Shown here piece by piece: positions 1 through 6,681 of a stretch of 6,843 nucleotides of DNA. Each line of letters opens with the position of its first letter. Positions within the stretch are counted from its first letter, which is position 1. The position numbers and the translations under genes are program-made. The notes under the pieces are model-generated. The model was given only the letters and a program-made list of their open reading frames with translations. It searched no databases and was not told where the DNA came from. The stretch comes from Rhodoferax sp. GTDB lineage: Bacteria > Pseudomonadota > Gammaproteobacteria > Burkholderiales > Burkholderiaceae_C. The DNA is taken from NCBI GenBank assembly GCA_029946045.1, contig JAQSDS010000071.1, forward strand, positions 1-6,843, written 5' to 3'.

Positions 1-2
1 AT

Positions 3-782
3 TTAAGCGGCGTGGTAGCTGACATTGCCGGTGCGGCCTTGTTGCCCGCCAGCCTGGCCCGTTTGCGCCAGCTCAAACTCGAAGATTTGCCTCTGGTGCC
101 AGGGATGCCGCAACAGGATTTGCGTTTGGGTGCCTGTGTGGGGCAGGTCGGCAAATGTATTTGTATTGGCTTGAACTACGCCGACCATGCAGCCGAGTCC
201 GGCCTGCCGGTGCCACCCGAACCGGTGGTGTTCAACAAATGGACCAGCGCCCTGTGCGGCCCCGATGACGTGGTGCAAATTCCGCGGGGCTCGGTCAAGA
301 CCGACTGGGAAGTGGAACTGGCAGTGGTCATTGGCCAGGGCGGTCGTTACATCGACGAAGCCGACGCCATGGCGCATGTGGCGGGTTATTGCGTGATGAA
401 CGATGTCTCGGAGCGCGACTACCAGCTCAACCGCAGCGGCACCTGGGACAAGGGCAAGGGCTGTGACAGCTTTGGCCCGCTAGGCCCCTGGCTGGTGACG
501 GCCGATGAGGTAGCTGACCCGCACCAGCTGGCGCTCTGGCTCGAAGTGGATGGCCAGCGTTTCCAGAATGGCAACACGGCGACCATGGTGTTTCGGGTGC
601 CTTTTCTGATCAGTTACCTGAGCCGGTTCATGAGTCTGCAGCCTGGCGACGTGATCTCCACCGGCACCCCGCCGGGCGTCGGCATGGGGCAAAAGCCACC
701 CGTATTTTTGCGCGCAGGCCAGACCATCAGCCTGGGCGTTCAGGGGCTGGGTGTTCAGACGCAGCGCACGGTGCCGGCCTGA
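3..782 (+). CDS. Fumarylacetoacetate hydrolase (FAH) family protein, 5'-truncated by window edge
   Basis: C-terminal 259 residues of an FAH-fold, Mg2+/Mn2+-dependent cytosolic enzyme that cleaves or isomerises a diketo or oxo-acid. Relatives are annotated as ureidoglycolate lyase, 2-hydroxyhepta-2,4-dienedioate isomerase or 2,4-diketo-3-deoxy-sugar-acid hydrolase. The reading frame is open through base 3 (Leu-Ser-Gly before the GTG at 12), and family members begin about 25-30 residues earlier, so the GTG at 12 is probably not the start. Visible motifs: NYADH with the catalytic-type His at 186-188; ExE metal ligands at 309-311 and 315-317 in DWEVELAVVIG; the third ligand Asp at 402-404 in MNDVSERD; and GTPPGVG near 660-680. 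The second Glu and the Asp are 29 residues apart, as I recall for human FAHD1. The stop is TGA at 780-782. The substrate cannot be read from sequence, and no neighbour suggests a catabolic pathway. Family assignment is firm; reaction is unknown. Confidence 0.93.
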   Translation, partial: LSGVVADIAGAALLPASLARLRQLKLEDLPLVPGMPQQDLRLGACVGQVGKCICIGLNYADHAAESGLPVPPEPVVFNKWTSALCGPDDVVQIPRGSVKTDWEVELAVVIGQGGRYIDEADAMAHVAGYCVMNDVSERDYQLNRSGTWDKGKGCDSFGPLGPWLVTADEVADPHQLALWLEVDGQRFQNGNTATMVFRVPFLISYLSRFMSLQPGDVISTGTPPGVGMGQKPPVFLRAGQTISLGVQGLGVQTQRTVPA

Positions 783-1986
783 GCTCGCTTTTCAGCGGGC
801 TGTGCTGATGAAGGTCGGCCACATAAGACTGGATGCCGGCGCGCTCAGCGCTTAAATAGCGGTCAACCGCAGCCAGAAATTGCGGCTGTTCCAGCCAGTG
901 GGCACTCGTGGTGGTCACGGGTAGCAGGGCACGCGCCAGCTTGTGCTCGCCTTGGGCGCCGCCTTCAAAGCGCTGGTAGCCGTTGGCAATACACCATGCC
1001 AGTGGCTGGTAATAACAGGCCTCAAAGTGCAGGCAGTCCACCCGTTCCAGCGCACCCCAATAGCGGCCGTACGCTACCCGCTCAGCATTTCCTGTTTGGG
1101 CGCCAGTGCAGCTGGTGTTGATGGCGATCAGGCTGGCGGCGATGGCCTGGCCGTCGCGCTCGGCCACAAAGAGCAACCAGTCCTCAAACATGGTGCTGGC
1201 CATGCGGGCGAAGAAGTCGCGGTTCAGGTAGGGCGCATTGCCATGCTCCAGATAAGTGCGCTCATAACACTGGTAAAAAAATTCCCAGTCTGCCGGGCTG
1301 ATCTGACTGCCCTTACTGACGCGAAAACTGACGCCTGCGTCGGCGACTTTGCGCCTTTCCTGGCGAATTTTCTTGCGTTTTTCGGCGGTCAGTTGCGCCA
1401 GAAAGGCGTCAAAACCGGCGTACCCTGGTGTTGCGTTTTGCCAGTGAAATTGCACCGTGTGGCGCAGCAGCAGGCCTGACTTTTCAAAGGCCGCCAGATC
1501 GTCGTCACTGGCAAACAGGCTGTGCAAGCCGGACAGTTGCTGTTGCTGGCAAAAGTCCAGCAGGGCTGCGGCCAGCTGCTCACGGTCGTCCTGGCTACGG
1601 GCCAGCAGACGGGTACCTGGTACCGGCGTGAAGGGCACCGCGCACAGGGCTTTGGGGTAGTAGGCCAGGCCATGCTGGGCATAGGCTTTGGCCCAGGCCC
1701 AGTCAAACACATATTCGCCGTGCGAGTGGGTCTTGAGGTAGAGCACGCAGGCTGCCAGCAGCACACCCTGTCGCTCAAGCAGAAAAAACTTCGGCGTCCA
1801 GCCGGTGTCAGACGTGGCACAGCCACTGGCGTGCAGGGCATTCAGGTACTCATGACGCATGAACGGGGTGGCCTGCGGCTGGCTGAACAGCAGGGCGTTC
1901 CAGGCGTGAGCGTCCACTTCAGCCGGTGAATCAAGCACCCGAATGACATAATCGTTTGCACATGCAGTTGTTTTCTTGTCGATCAT
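727..1986 (-). CDS. FemAB-like / GNAT-fold protein (DUF482, 'peptidoglycan biosynthesis/recognition' family)
   Basis: A 419-residue protein resembling the DUF482 (Pfam FemAB_like) family, related in fold to GNAT acyltransferases and FemAB aminoacyl ligases. The biochemical role of the family is not established to my knowledge. Visible landmarks: N-terminal PFMRHEYLNAL at 41-51, a basic KRKKIRQERRK stretch at 203-213, GRYWG at 307-311, HFEACYYQ at 320-327 and the glycine-rich FEGGAQGEHKLARALLP at 340-356, which is the family's most typical signature. No signal peptide or membrane helix is apparent, so it is probably cytosolic. The start is ATG at 1986-1984: homologous sequence begins at about residue 13 (YVIRVLDSPAEVDAHAWNALL), and the open frame upstream to 2304 lies opposite nadE. 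A ribosome binding site is poor (AGAGA almost touching the ATG). Members I recall end near residue 400 here (HSPLK), so the last ~20 Pro/Ala-rich residues look like a read-through tail. That tail overlaps the FAH-family gene by 56 bp. Confidence 0.9.
   Translation of the reverse strand: MIDKKTTACANDYVIRVLDSPAEVDAHAWNALLFSQPQATPFMRHEYLNALHASGCATSDTGWTPKFFLLERQGVLLAACVLYLKTHSHGEYVFDWAWAKAYAQHGLAYYPKALCAVPFTPVPGTRLLARSQDDREQLAAALLDFCQQQQLSGLHSLFASDDDLAAFEKSGLLLRHTVQFHWQNATPGYAGFDAFLAQLTAEKRKKIRQERRKVADAGVSFRVSKGSQISPADWEFFYQCYERTYLEHGNAPYLNRDFFARMASTMFEDWLLFVAERDGQAIAASLIAINTSCTGAQTGNAERVAYGRYWGALERVDCLHFEACYYQPLAWCIANGYQRFEGGAQGEHKLARALLPVTTTSAHWLEQPQFLAAVDRYLSAERAGIQSYVADLHQHSPLKSELRPAPCAASEHPAPERPG
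782..801 (+). terminator. Weak stem-loop just after the FAH-family stop; possible terminator
   Basis: Bases 782-788 can pair with 795-801 around a TTTTCA loop. The seven pairs include one U-G wobble on the plus strand. The loop begins at the stop codon of the FAH-family gene, where a terminator would be expected, but no U-tract follows, so it is not a canonical intrinsic terminator. It also lies inside the 3' coding part of the convergent gene on the minus strand. Chance occurrence is quite possible. Confidence 0.25.
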
Positions 1987-2001
1987 TTCTCTGTACTTTT
2001 C

Positions 2002-3678
2002 ATGACTCTCAAAATTTGCGTGGCTCAACTCAATTTGGTGGTGGGCGACATGGCAGGCAATGCCGAAAAAATTGTGGCTGCTGCCCGGACGGCTTACCAA
2101 CAGGGTGCCCGGCTGGTGCTGACGCCCGAATTGTCGCTGTGCGGCTACGCCGCCGAAGACCTGTTTTTGCGTCAGGCGTTCACCGACGCCTGTGATGATG
2201 CCGTGAAAGCGGTGGCGCTTGCGCTGGCCGATTTGAAAGACCTCAGTGTGGTGGTGGGTCACCCTACCGGAGGCGACCAGCGCACGCGTTCGGTGGCGGT
2301 ACAAAGCCGTTTCAACGCGGCCAGCGTGTTGTGTGAGGGCCGGGTGGTGGCGACCTATGCCAAGCGTGAGCTGCCCAATTACCAGGTGTTCGATGAACGC
2401 CGTTATTTCACGCCGGGGCAGGGCACGTGTGTGTTCGAGGCGGGCGCGACCGGTGAGCGGGTCAAGGTGGGCTTGCTGATTTGCGAGGATGCCTGGTTCG
2501 AGCGCCCGGCACAGGAAGCGGCGCAGGCAGGTGCCGAGTTGCTGGCGGTGATCAACGCCTCACCGTTTCATGTCGGCAAAGGCAACGAGCGTGAACAGAT
2601 GATGCGCGAGCGGGTGCTGGCCTGCGGGCTGCCGCTGGTTTATGCCCATCTGGTGGGCGGCCAGGATGAGGTGGTGTTTGAAGGCCACTCGTTTGCGCTC
2701 AATGCCGATGGCGCGCTGGCCGCACGCGCGCCCAGTTTCATCGAGGACAGCCTGTTGTTGCAACTGCAGCGCACCCCCGCCGGGCTGCAGTTGTCAGGCA
2801 GCGTGGCACCTGACCGCGCTTTGGATGCCGACTTGTGGGACGCCCTGGTCTTGGGCGTGCGCGACTACATTGGCAAAAATGGGTTTCCCAGTGTATTGCT
2901 AGGTCTGTCGGGCGGCATTGACTCTGCGCTGGTGCTGGCCATTGCTGTGGATGCGCTGGGCCGGGACCGGGTGCGCGCGGTGATGATGCCTTCACCCTAT
3001 ACCGCCGACATCAGCTGGATCGACGCGCGCGACATGGCGGAGCGTCTGGGGGTGCGCTACGACGAGCTGTCGATCGTGCCAGAATTTGATGCCTTCAAGG
3101 CCACGCTCGCCAATGAATTCATGGGCTTGGCGGAAGACACCACCGAAGAGAACATCCAGGCCCGTATTCGCGGCACCCTGCTGATGGCACTGTCCAACAA
3201 GTTAGGCAGCATTGTGCTGACCACCGGCAACAAATCGGAGATGGCCACGGGTTACTGCACCCTCTACGGCGACATGGCAGGTGGTTTTGCGGTCATCAAG
3301 GACCTGGCCAAGACCACGGTGTTTCGCCTTGCCCGCTGGCGCAATGCGCATGACCCCTATGGCACTGGCCAGATGCCTATACCCGAGCGCATCATCACCC
3401 GCCCGCCCAGCGCCGAACTACGCCCCGACCAGACCGACCAGGACAGTTTGCCGCCCTACGAGGTGCTGGATGCGATTCTGGAGCGCTACATGGAGAACGA
3501 TGAAAGCATCGAGCAGATCATTGGCGCCGGATTTGCCAGCGCCGATGTCGAGCGCGTCACGCGCCTGATCAAGATCAACGAGTACAAGCGGCGCCAGTCG
3601 CCAGTAGGGATTCGCGTGACGCACCGCAGTTTTGGCAAGGATTGGCGTTATCCTATAACCAACCGTTTCCGGGCGTGA
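2002..3678 (+). CDS. nadE: Glutamine-dependent NAD+ synthetase
   Basis: A 558-residue, two-domain cytosolic enzyme that makes NAD+ from deamido-NAD+ (NaAD), ATP and glutamine, the last step of NAD biosynthesis. The N-terminal nitrilase-type amidase domain (about 1-265) carries the Glu-Lys-Cys triad: E43 in TPELSLCGY, K121 in KRELPNYQVFDERRYF and C161 in LLICEDAWF. It releases ammonia from glutamine. The C-terminal ATP-pyrophosphatase domain (about 275-558) has the P-loop SGGIDSA at 303-309, TTGNKSEMATGY at 407-418 and the RPPSAELRPDQTDQD segment at 467-481. Length and order match complete members of the proteobacterial ~550-residue form. The ATG at 2002 gives the usual MTLKICVAQLN start, but no Shine-Dalgarno sequence is visible before it, so initiation may be weak or leaderless. 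It is divergent from the FemAB-like gene (15 bp between starts) and followed 53 bp later by glnB. Confidence 0.97.
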   Translation: MTLKICVAQLNLVVGDMAGNAEKIVAAARTAYQQGARLVLTPELSLCGYAAEDLFLRQAFTDACDDAVKAVALALADLKDLSVVVGHPTGGDQRTRSVAVQSRFNAASVLCEGRVVATYAKRELPNYQVFDERRYFTPGQGTCVFEAGATGERVKVGLLICEDAWFERPAQEAAQAGAELLAVINASPFHVGKGNEREQMMRERVLACGLPLVYAHLVGGQDEVVFEGHSFALNADGALAARAPSFIEDSLLLQLQRTPAGLQLSGSVAPDRALDADLWDALVLGVRDYIGKNGFPSVLLGLSGGIDSALVLAIAVDALGRDRVRAVMMPSPYTADISWIDARDMAERLGVRYDELSIVPEFDAFKATLANEFMGLAEDTTEENIQARIRGTLLMALSNKLGSIVLTTGNKSEMATGYCTLYGDMAGGFAVIKDLAKTTVFRLARWRNAHDPYGTGQMPIPERIITRPPSAELRPDQTDQDSLPPYEVLDAILERYMENDESIEQIIGAGFASADVERVTRLIKINEYKRRQSPVGIRVTHRSFGKDWRYPITNRFRA

Positions 3679-3686
3679 GGTGTTGA

Positions 3687-4070
<384 letters not shown>

Positions 4071-4100
4071 TCCTGTTCTGCCGGTAGTTTGGGCTTCGCA

Positions 4101-4122
4101 CCCGAACCGGATCGGGTTCAGG
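4101..4122. terminator. Small inverted repeat between convergent glnB and RDD gene; possible bidirectional terminator
   Basis: GAACC (4104-4108) and GGTTC (4115-4119) form a perfect 5-bp stem with a 6-nt loop. After one mismatch, CC 4101-4102 can add two pairs with GG 4121-4122. Its position 30 bp after the glnB stop and over the RDD-gene stop is right for a shared terminator. There is no T-tract on either side and the stem is short, so support is weak. Confidence 0.25.
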
Positions 4123-4612
4123 GTTTGGCCGGACTGGTGTCCACCAGTTGCGTGCCTGCCAGCGCGTCATGCCAGAACTGTTGCCGCGGGTGAAAGCGGC
4201 TCAGGATGGCCCAGACGGCAACCCAGCCAATGACGATCACGAAGGCTTCACCCCCTTTGAGCGCAAACCCCCAAGACGCTGCCAGCGCAGGCATGAACCA
4301 GAGCCAGCTCCAGAGGTAGCGCAGCAGGGCGCGGCCCTGGCTTAAGGGTTGCCCTGACAAGTCCAGCACCCGGATGTGCCAGGTTTTCATGGCCAGGGTC
4401 TGGCCTTTGGACCACAACCAGACAAAGTAAATACCAAAGATCACAAACAGGAACGCCTGCAGGGCGTGGCGGTTGTCCATGGCGTTTTTGGTCTGGCTCA
4501 GGGTGCCAAACAGGTAGCCGGCAATAAAGACCACACCAAACAGCAGCATGCCTTCGTAAAGCCAGCAGGCCATGCGTCTGGGCAGGCTGGGGGTGGTGTA
4601 GGGTTGGAGCAT
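4118..4612 (-). CDS. RDD family membrane protein
   Basis: A 164-residue integral inner-membrane protein of the RDD family, whose molecular role is mostly unknown (some members are proposed to be transporters or ion exchangers). Hydrophobic segments at about 20-38, 51-68, 98-117 and 121-138 suggest three to four membrane helices. Family marks are PRRMACWLYEG at 11-21 (conserved Arg before helix 1), GQTLAMKTWHIRVLD at 70-84 and the C-terminal FWHDALAGTQLV at 146-157, which holds one of the eponymous Asp residues (D149). The helix-1 acidic position appears to be Glu (E20) rather than Asp. The ATG at 4612-4610 is the only ATG, GTG or TTG after the upstream in-frame stop TAA at 4669-4667, so the start is well fixed even though CCCCCACACC before it holds no Shine-Dalgarno sequence. 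It is convergent with glnB and divergent from ilvB. No pathway link to either is evident. Confidence 0.88.
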   Translation of the reverse strand: MLQPYTTPSLPRRMACWLYEGMLLFGVVFIAGYLFGTLSQTKNAMDNRHALQAFLFVIFGIYFVWLWSKGQTLAMKTWHIRVLDLSGQPLSQGRALLRYLWSWLWFMPALAASWGFALKGGEAFVIVIGWVAVWAILSRFHPRQQFWHDALAGTQLVDTSPAKP

Positions 4613-4665
4613 GGTGTGGGGGATTGGCAGCGGATGAGGCTGGTTTTCTGGGGGAAAAGCGCTGA

Positions 4666-4674
4666 ATTATTGCA
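4666..4674 (-). promoter_or_regulatory. Candidate extended -10 promoter for the RDD gene
   Basis: On the minus strand, bases 4674-4666 read TGCAATAAT, an extended -10 (TGn) joined to a hexamer one base from TATAAT. The expected -35 position at 17-bp spacing (4694-4689) reads TTCGAC, a poor match. A start near 4660 would give a leader of about 48 nt before the RDD ATG. This is a motif match by eye only. Confidence 0.3.
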
Positions 4675-4702
4675 TTGCCAGATTGCGGGTCGAAAACCCT
4701 GA

Positions 4703-4719
4703 TTGACAAATGCGATAAT
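4703..4719 (+). promoter_or_regulatory. Candidate ilvB promoter region
   Basis: Two promoter-like elements overlap in conflicting registers. TGCGATAAT at 4711-4719 is an extended -10 with a hexamer one base off consensus; it has no good -35 (4691-4696 reads CGAAAA) and would start RNA near 4726. A perfect -35 box TTGACA sits at 4703-4708, but the hexamers 16-19 bp downstream (within TTGCAAATT, 4725-4733) match TATAAT only about half. Either way the start would fall near 4726-4740, leaving an ilvB leader of roughly 130-140 nt. I favour the extended -10, but only RNA 5'-end data could decide. Confidence 0.45.
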
Positions 4720-4720
4720 G

Positions 4721-4744
4721 CCGTTTGCAAATTAAAGCAAACGG
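4721..4744. repeat. Perfect 8-bp inverted repeat at the ilvB promoter, possible operator
   Basis: CCGTTTGC (4721-4728) and GCAAACGG (4737-4744) are exact reverse complements around the 8-nt AT-only spacer AAATTAAA. The dyad lies just downstream of the extended -10 and over the predicted transcription start. It therefore fits a DNA operator better than an RNA hairpin, since a transcript starting near 4726 would lack part of the left arm. The symmetry centre falls between bases, so it is not a strict LysR-type T-N11-A box. The left arm contains the palindrome TTTGCAAA (4724-4731), which recurs at 4815-4822. The binding factor is unknown. Confidence 0.5.
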
Positions 4745-4747
4745 GTC

Positions 4748-4789
4748 AAGGTCCGGCGCAAAAATCAATGCGCCCATGGTTTTGGCCTT
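4748..4789 (+). promoter_or_regulatory. Composite stem-loop in the ilvB leader RNA
   Basis: The inner stem pairs GGCGCA (4755-4760) with TGCGCC (4769-4774) over the loop AAAATCAA. Directly stacked on its 5' side, AAGG-U-CC (4748-4754) pairs with GGCCUU (4784-4789), leaving U4752 bulged and 4775-4783 as a 3' internal bulge. Together these give twelve Watson-Crick pairs within 42 nt. The element lies between the candidate promoter and the ilvB ribosome binding site, so it should be transcribed. No strong U-tract follows it, so it is not a plain terminator. It may be part of a cis-regulatory RNA; function is inferred from position and fold only. Confidence 0.45.
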
Positions 4790-4798
4790 AAGTTTCGA

Positions 4799-4820
4799 TG
4801 CAACACCACAAGTGTTTGCA
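4799..4820 (+). promoter_or_regulatory. Second stem-loop in the ilvB leader RNA
   Basis: TGCAACAC (4799-4806) pairs with GTGTTTGCA (4812-4820) as eight base pairs with one bulged U and the loop CACAA. It begins 9 nt after the composite hairpin and ends 36 nt before the AAAGG ribosome binding site at 4857-4861, so by itself it does not hide the site. The stretch 4821-4856 that follows shows no further strong pairing by eye. Confidence 0.4.
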
Positions 4821-4867
4821 AAGAAGCACCCAAGGTATTTCGTTAGAGAAATTCACAAAGGTTCATC

Positions 4868-6679
4868 ATGGAAATCGCAAAAGCCGAAGTTGCTTCGGCA
4901 TCAAACTCGTTAAGTTCACATTCTTCTGCCAAGGTCAGGCCCGTTGCTGCAGTCGCCGAGCAAGAGCTCCGGGGTGCAGAGGTGCTGATCAAAGCCCTTC
5001 AAGCTGAAAACGTCAAGTATGTCTGGGGTTACCCCGGCGGTGCCGTGCTGCACATTTATGACGCGTTTTTCAAGCAGGACACCATCCAGCACGTGCTGGT
5101 GCGCCACGAGCAGGCGGCTGTTCATGCGGCTGACGGTTATGCCCGCGCCACCGGTGACGTGGGTGTGGCGCTGGTCACCTCCGGCCCCGGCGTGACCAAT
5201 GCGGTCACTGGCATCGCCACCGCCTACATGGACAGTATTCCGATGGTGATCGTGTGTGGCCAAGTGCCCACCCACGCCATCGGTATGGATGCCTTCCAGG
5301 AATGCGACACCGTGGGCATCACCCGCCCTATCGTCAAGCACAACTTTTTGGTCAAGGACGCGCGCGACCTGGCCGAGACCATGAAAAAGGCATTTCACAT
5401 TGCCCGCAGCGGCCGTCCCGGCCCGGTGGTGGTGGATATTCCAAAGGACGTGTCGTTCAAAAAAGTGCCTTACCATGGTTATCCGCAGACGGTGGAAATG
5501 CGCTCCTACAACCCGGTTCGCAAAGGCCACGGCGGCCAGATTCGCAAGGCCCTGCAGTTGCTGCTGGCAGCCAAGCGTCCCTACATTTACACCGGTGGTG
5601 GCGTGCTGCTGAGCAATGCCTCGGCAGAGTTGCGCCAGTTGGTTGACATGCTGGGCTACCCCTGCACCAACACCTTGATGGGTTTGGGTGCCTACCCGGC
5701 CAGCGACCGCAAGTTTCTGGGTATGCTGGGTATGCACGGTACGGTGGAAGCCAATAACGCCATGCAAAACTGCGACGTGCTGCTGGCCGTGGGCGCGCGT
5801 TTTGATGACCGCGTCATTGGCAACCCCAAACACTTTGCGCAAAACGAGCGCAAGATCATCCACATCGACATCGACCCCTCGAGCATTTCCAAGCGCGTCA
5901 AGGTCGACATCCCGATTGTGGGCGACGTCAAGGACGTGTTGTCCGAGATGATCGCCATGATCAAGGAAAGCGCAACCAAGCCCGACGCCAACGCCTTGGG
6001 CGCCTGGTGGGACACCATTGAGGGCTGGCGCAAGCGCGACTGCCTCAAGTACGACCACGGTAAAAACGACATCATCAAGCCGCAGTACGTGGTGGAAACG
6101 CTCTGGAACATGACCAAGGACGCTGACACTTACATCACGTCGGACGTGGGTCAGCACCAGATGTGGGCGGCGCAGTACTACCGCTTTGACGAACCTCGGC
6201 GCTGGATCAACTCCGGCGGTTTGGGCACCATGGGTGTGGGTATTCCCTACGCCATGGGTATCAAGCTGGCCAAGCCCGACAGCGAAGTCTATTGCGTGAC
6301 CGGCGAGGGCTCGGTGCAGATGTGCATCCAGGAGCTTTCTACCTGCCTGCAGTACAACACCCCCATCAAGATCGTGGCGCTCAACAACCGTTACCTGGGC
6401 ATGGTGCGCCAGTGGCAAGAGGTGGAATACGAAGGCCGCTACAGCCACAGTTACATGGACGCGCTGCCCAACTTTGTCAAGCTGGCCGAGGCCTACGGCC
6501 ACGTTGGCATGCTGATCGAGCGGGCGTCGGACGTCGAGCCGGCCCTGCGCGAAGCGCGCAAGCTGAAGGACCGCACGGTGTTCATGGATTTCCGCACTGA
6601 CCCCACTGAAAACGTGTTCCCGATGGTGCAGGCGGGCAAGGGCATCACTGAGATGCTGTTGAGTGCGGAGGACCTCTGA
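4868..6679 (+). CDS. ilvB: Acetolactate (acetohydroxyacid) synthase, large catalytic subunit
   Basis: A complete 603-residue ThDP-, Mg2+- and FAD-dependent cytosolic enzyme subunit. It condenses two pyruvates to 2-acetolactate, or pyruvate with 2-oxobutyrate, opening valine, leucine and isoleucine synthesis. The N-terminal ThDP-binding (PYR) domain spans about 35-200, with YPGGAV at 55-60 and the catalytic Glu E81 in RHEQAA. The central FAD-binding domain is about 220-360 (ARFDDRVIG at 310-318), and the C-terminal ThDP/Mg domain is about 400-570. The metal motif there reads GEG at 479-481, where many relatives have GDG, followed by LNNRYLGM at 505-512. The usual herbicide-contact residues P134 and W516 are present. 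About 30 Ala/Ser-rich N-terminal residues precede the point where E. coli IlvI begins. The ATG at 4868 has AAAGG at 4857-4861 with a 6-nt spacer, and an in-frame TAG at 4844 rules out earlier starts. ilvN follows after 2 bp. The long, folded leader suggests post-initiation control. Confidence 0.97.
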   Translation: MEIAKAEVASASNSLSSHSSAKVRPVAAVAEQELRGAEVLIKALQAENVKYVWGYPGGAVLHIYDAFFKQDTIQHVLVRHEQAAVHAADGYARATGDVGVALVTSGPGVTNAVTGIATAYMDSIPMVIVCGQVPTHAIGMDAFQECDTVGITRPIVKHNFLVKDARDLAETMKKAFHIARSGRPGPVVVDIPKDVSFKKVPYHGYPQTVEMRSYNPVRKGHGGQIRKALQLLLAAKRPYIYTGGGVLLSNASAELRQLVDMLGYPCTNTLMGLGAYPASDRKFLGMLGMHGTVEANNAMQNCDVLLAVGARFDDRVIGNPKHFAQNERKIIHIDIDPSSISKRVKVDIPIVGDVKDVLSEMIAMIKESATKPDANALGAWWDTIEGWRKRDCLKYDHGKNDIIKPQYVVETLWNMTKDADTYITSDVGQHQMWAAQYYRFDEPRRWINSGGLGTMGVGIPYAMGIKLAKPDSEVYCVTGEGSVQMCIQELSTCLQYNTPIKIVALNNRYLGMVRQWQEVEYEGRYSHSYMDALPNFVKLAEAYGHVGMLIERASDVEPALREARKLKDRTVFMDFRTDPTENVFPMVQAGKGITEMLLSAEDL

Positions 6680-6681
6680 TT

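Noticed and set aside
12..14. GTG as the true start of the FAH-family gene
   Set aside because: The frame is open to the window edge with Leu-Ser-Gly before it, no ribosome binding site is seen, and the family has about 25-30 more N-terminal residues.
943..1479. A 178-codon plus-strand open frame opposite the FemAB-like gene
   Set aside because: The minus-strand protein here carries the family motifs; this frame has no domain features and fits a shadow frame.
1956..1999. nadE promoter from TTGCAC (1956-1961) or TACTTT (1994-1999)
   Set aside because: TTGCAC has no matching -10 at 16-19 bp. TACTTT would start transcription at or after the nadE ATG and lacks a -35.
1987..2304. N-terminal extension of the FemAB-like gene upstream of 1986
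   Set aside because: The frame stays open by chance opposite the nadE 5' end. Its translation resembles no family member, and the recognisable sequence starts just after the ATG at 1986.
4776..4913. Leader peptide for ilvB attenuation beginning MVLALSF
   Set aside because: There is no ribosome binding site before ATG 4776, only three Val/Leu codons at the start, no Ile/Leu/Val run, and the frame runs on past the ilvB start, unlike known attenuator peptides.
4916..6502. A 528-codon open frame antisense to ilvB
   Set aside because: It mirrors the high-GC codon pattern of ilvB, is rich in His/Val/Gly as antisense artefacts are, shows no recognisable domain, and lies fully within a certain gene.
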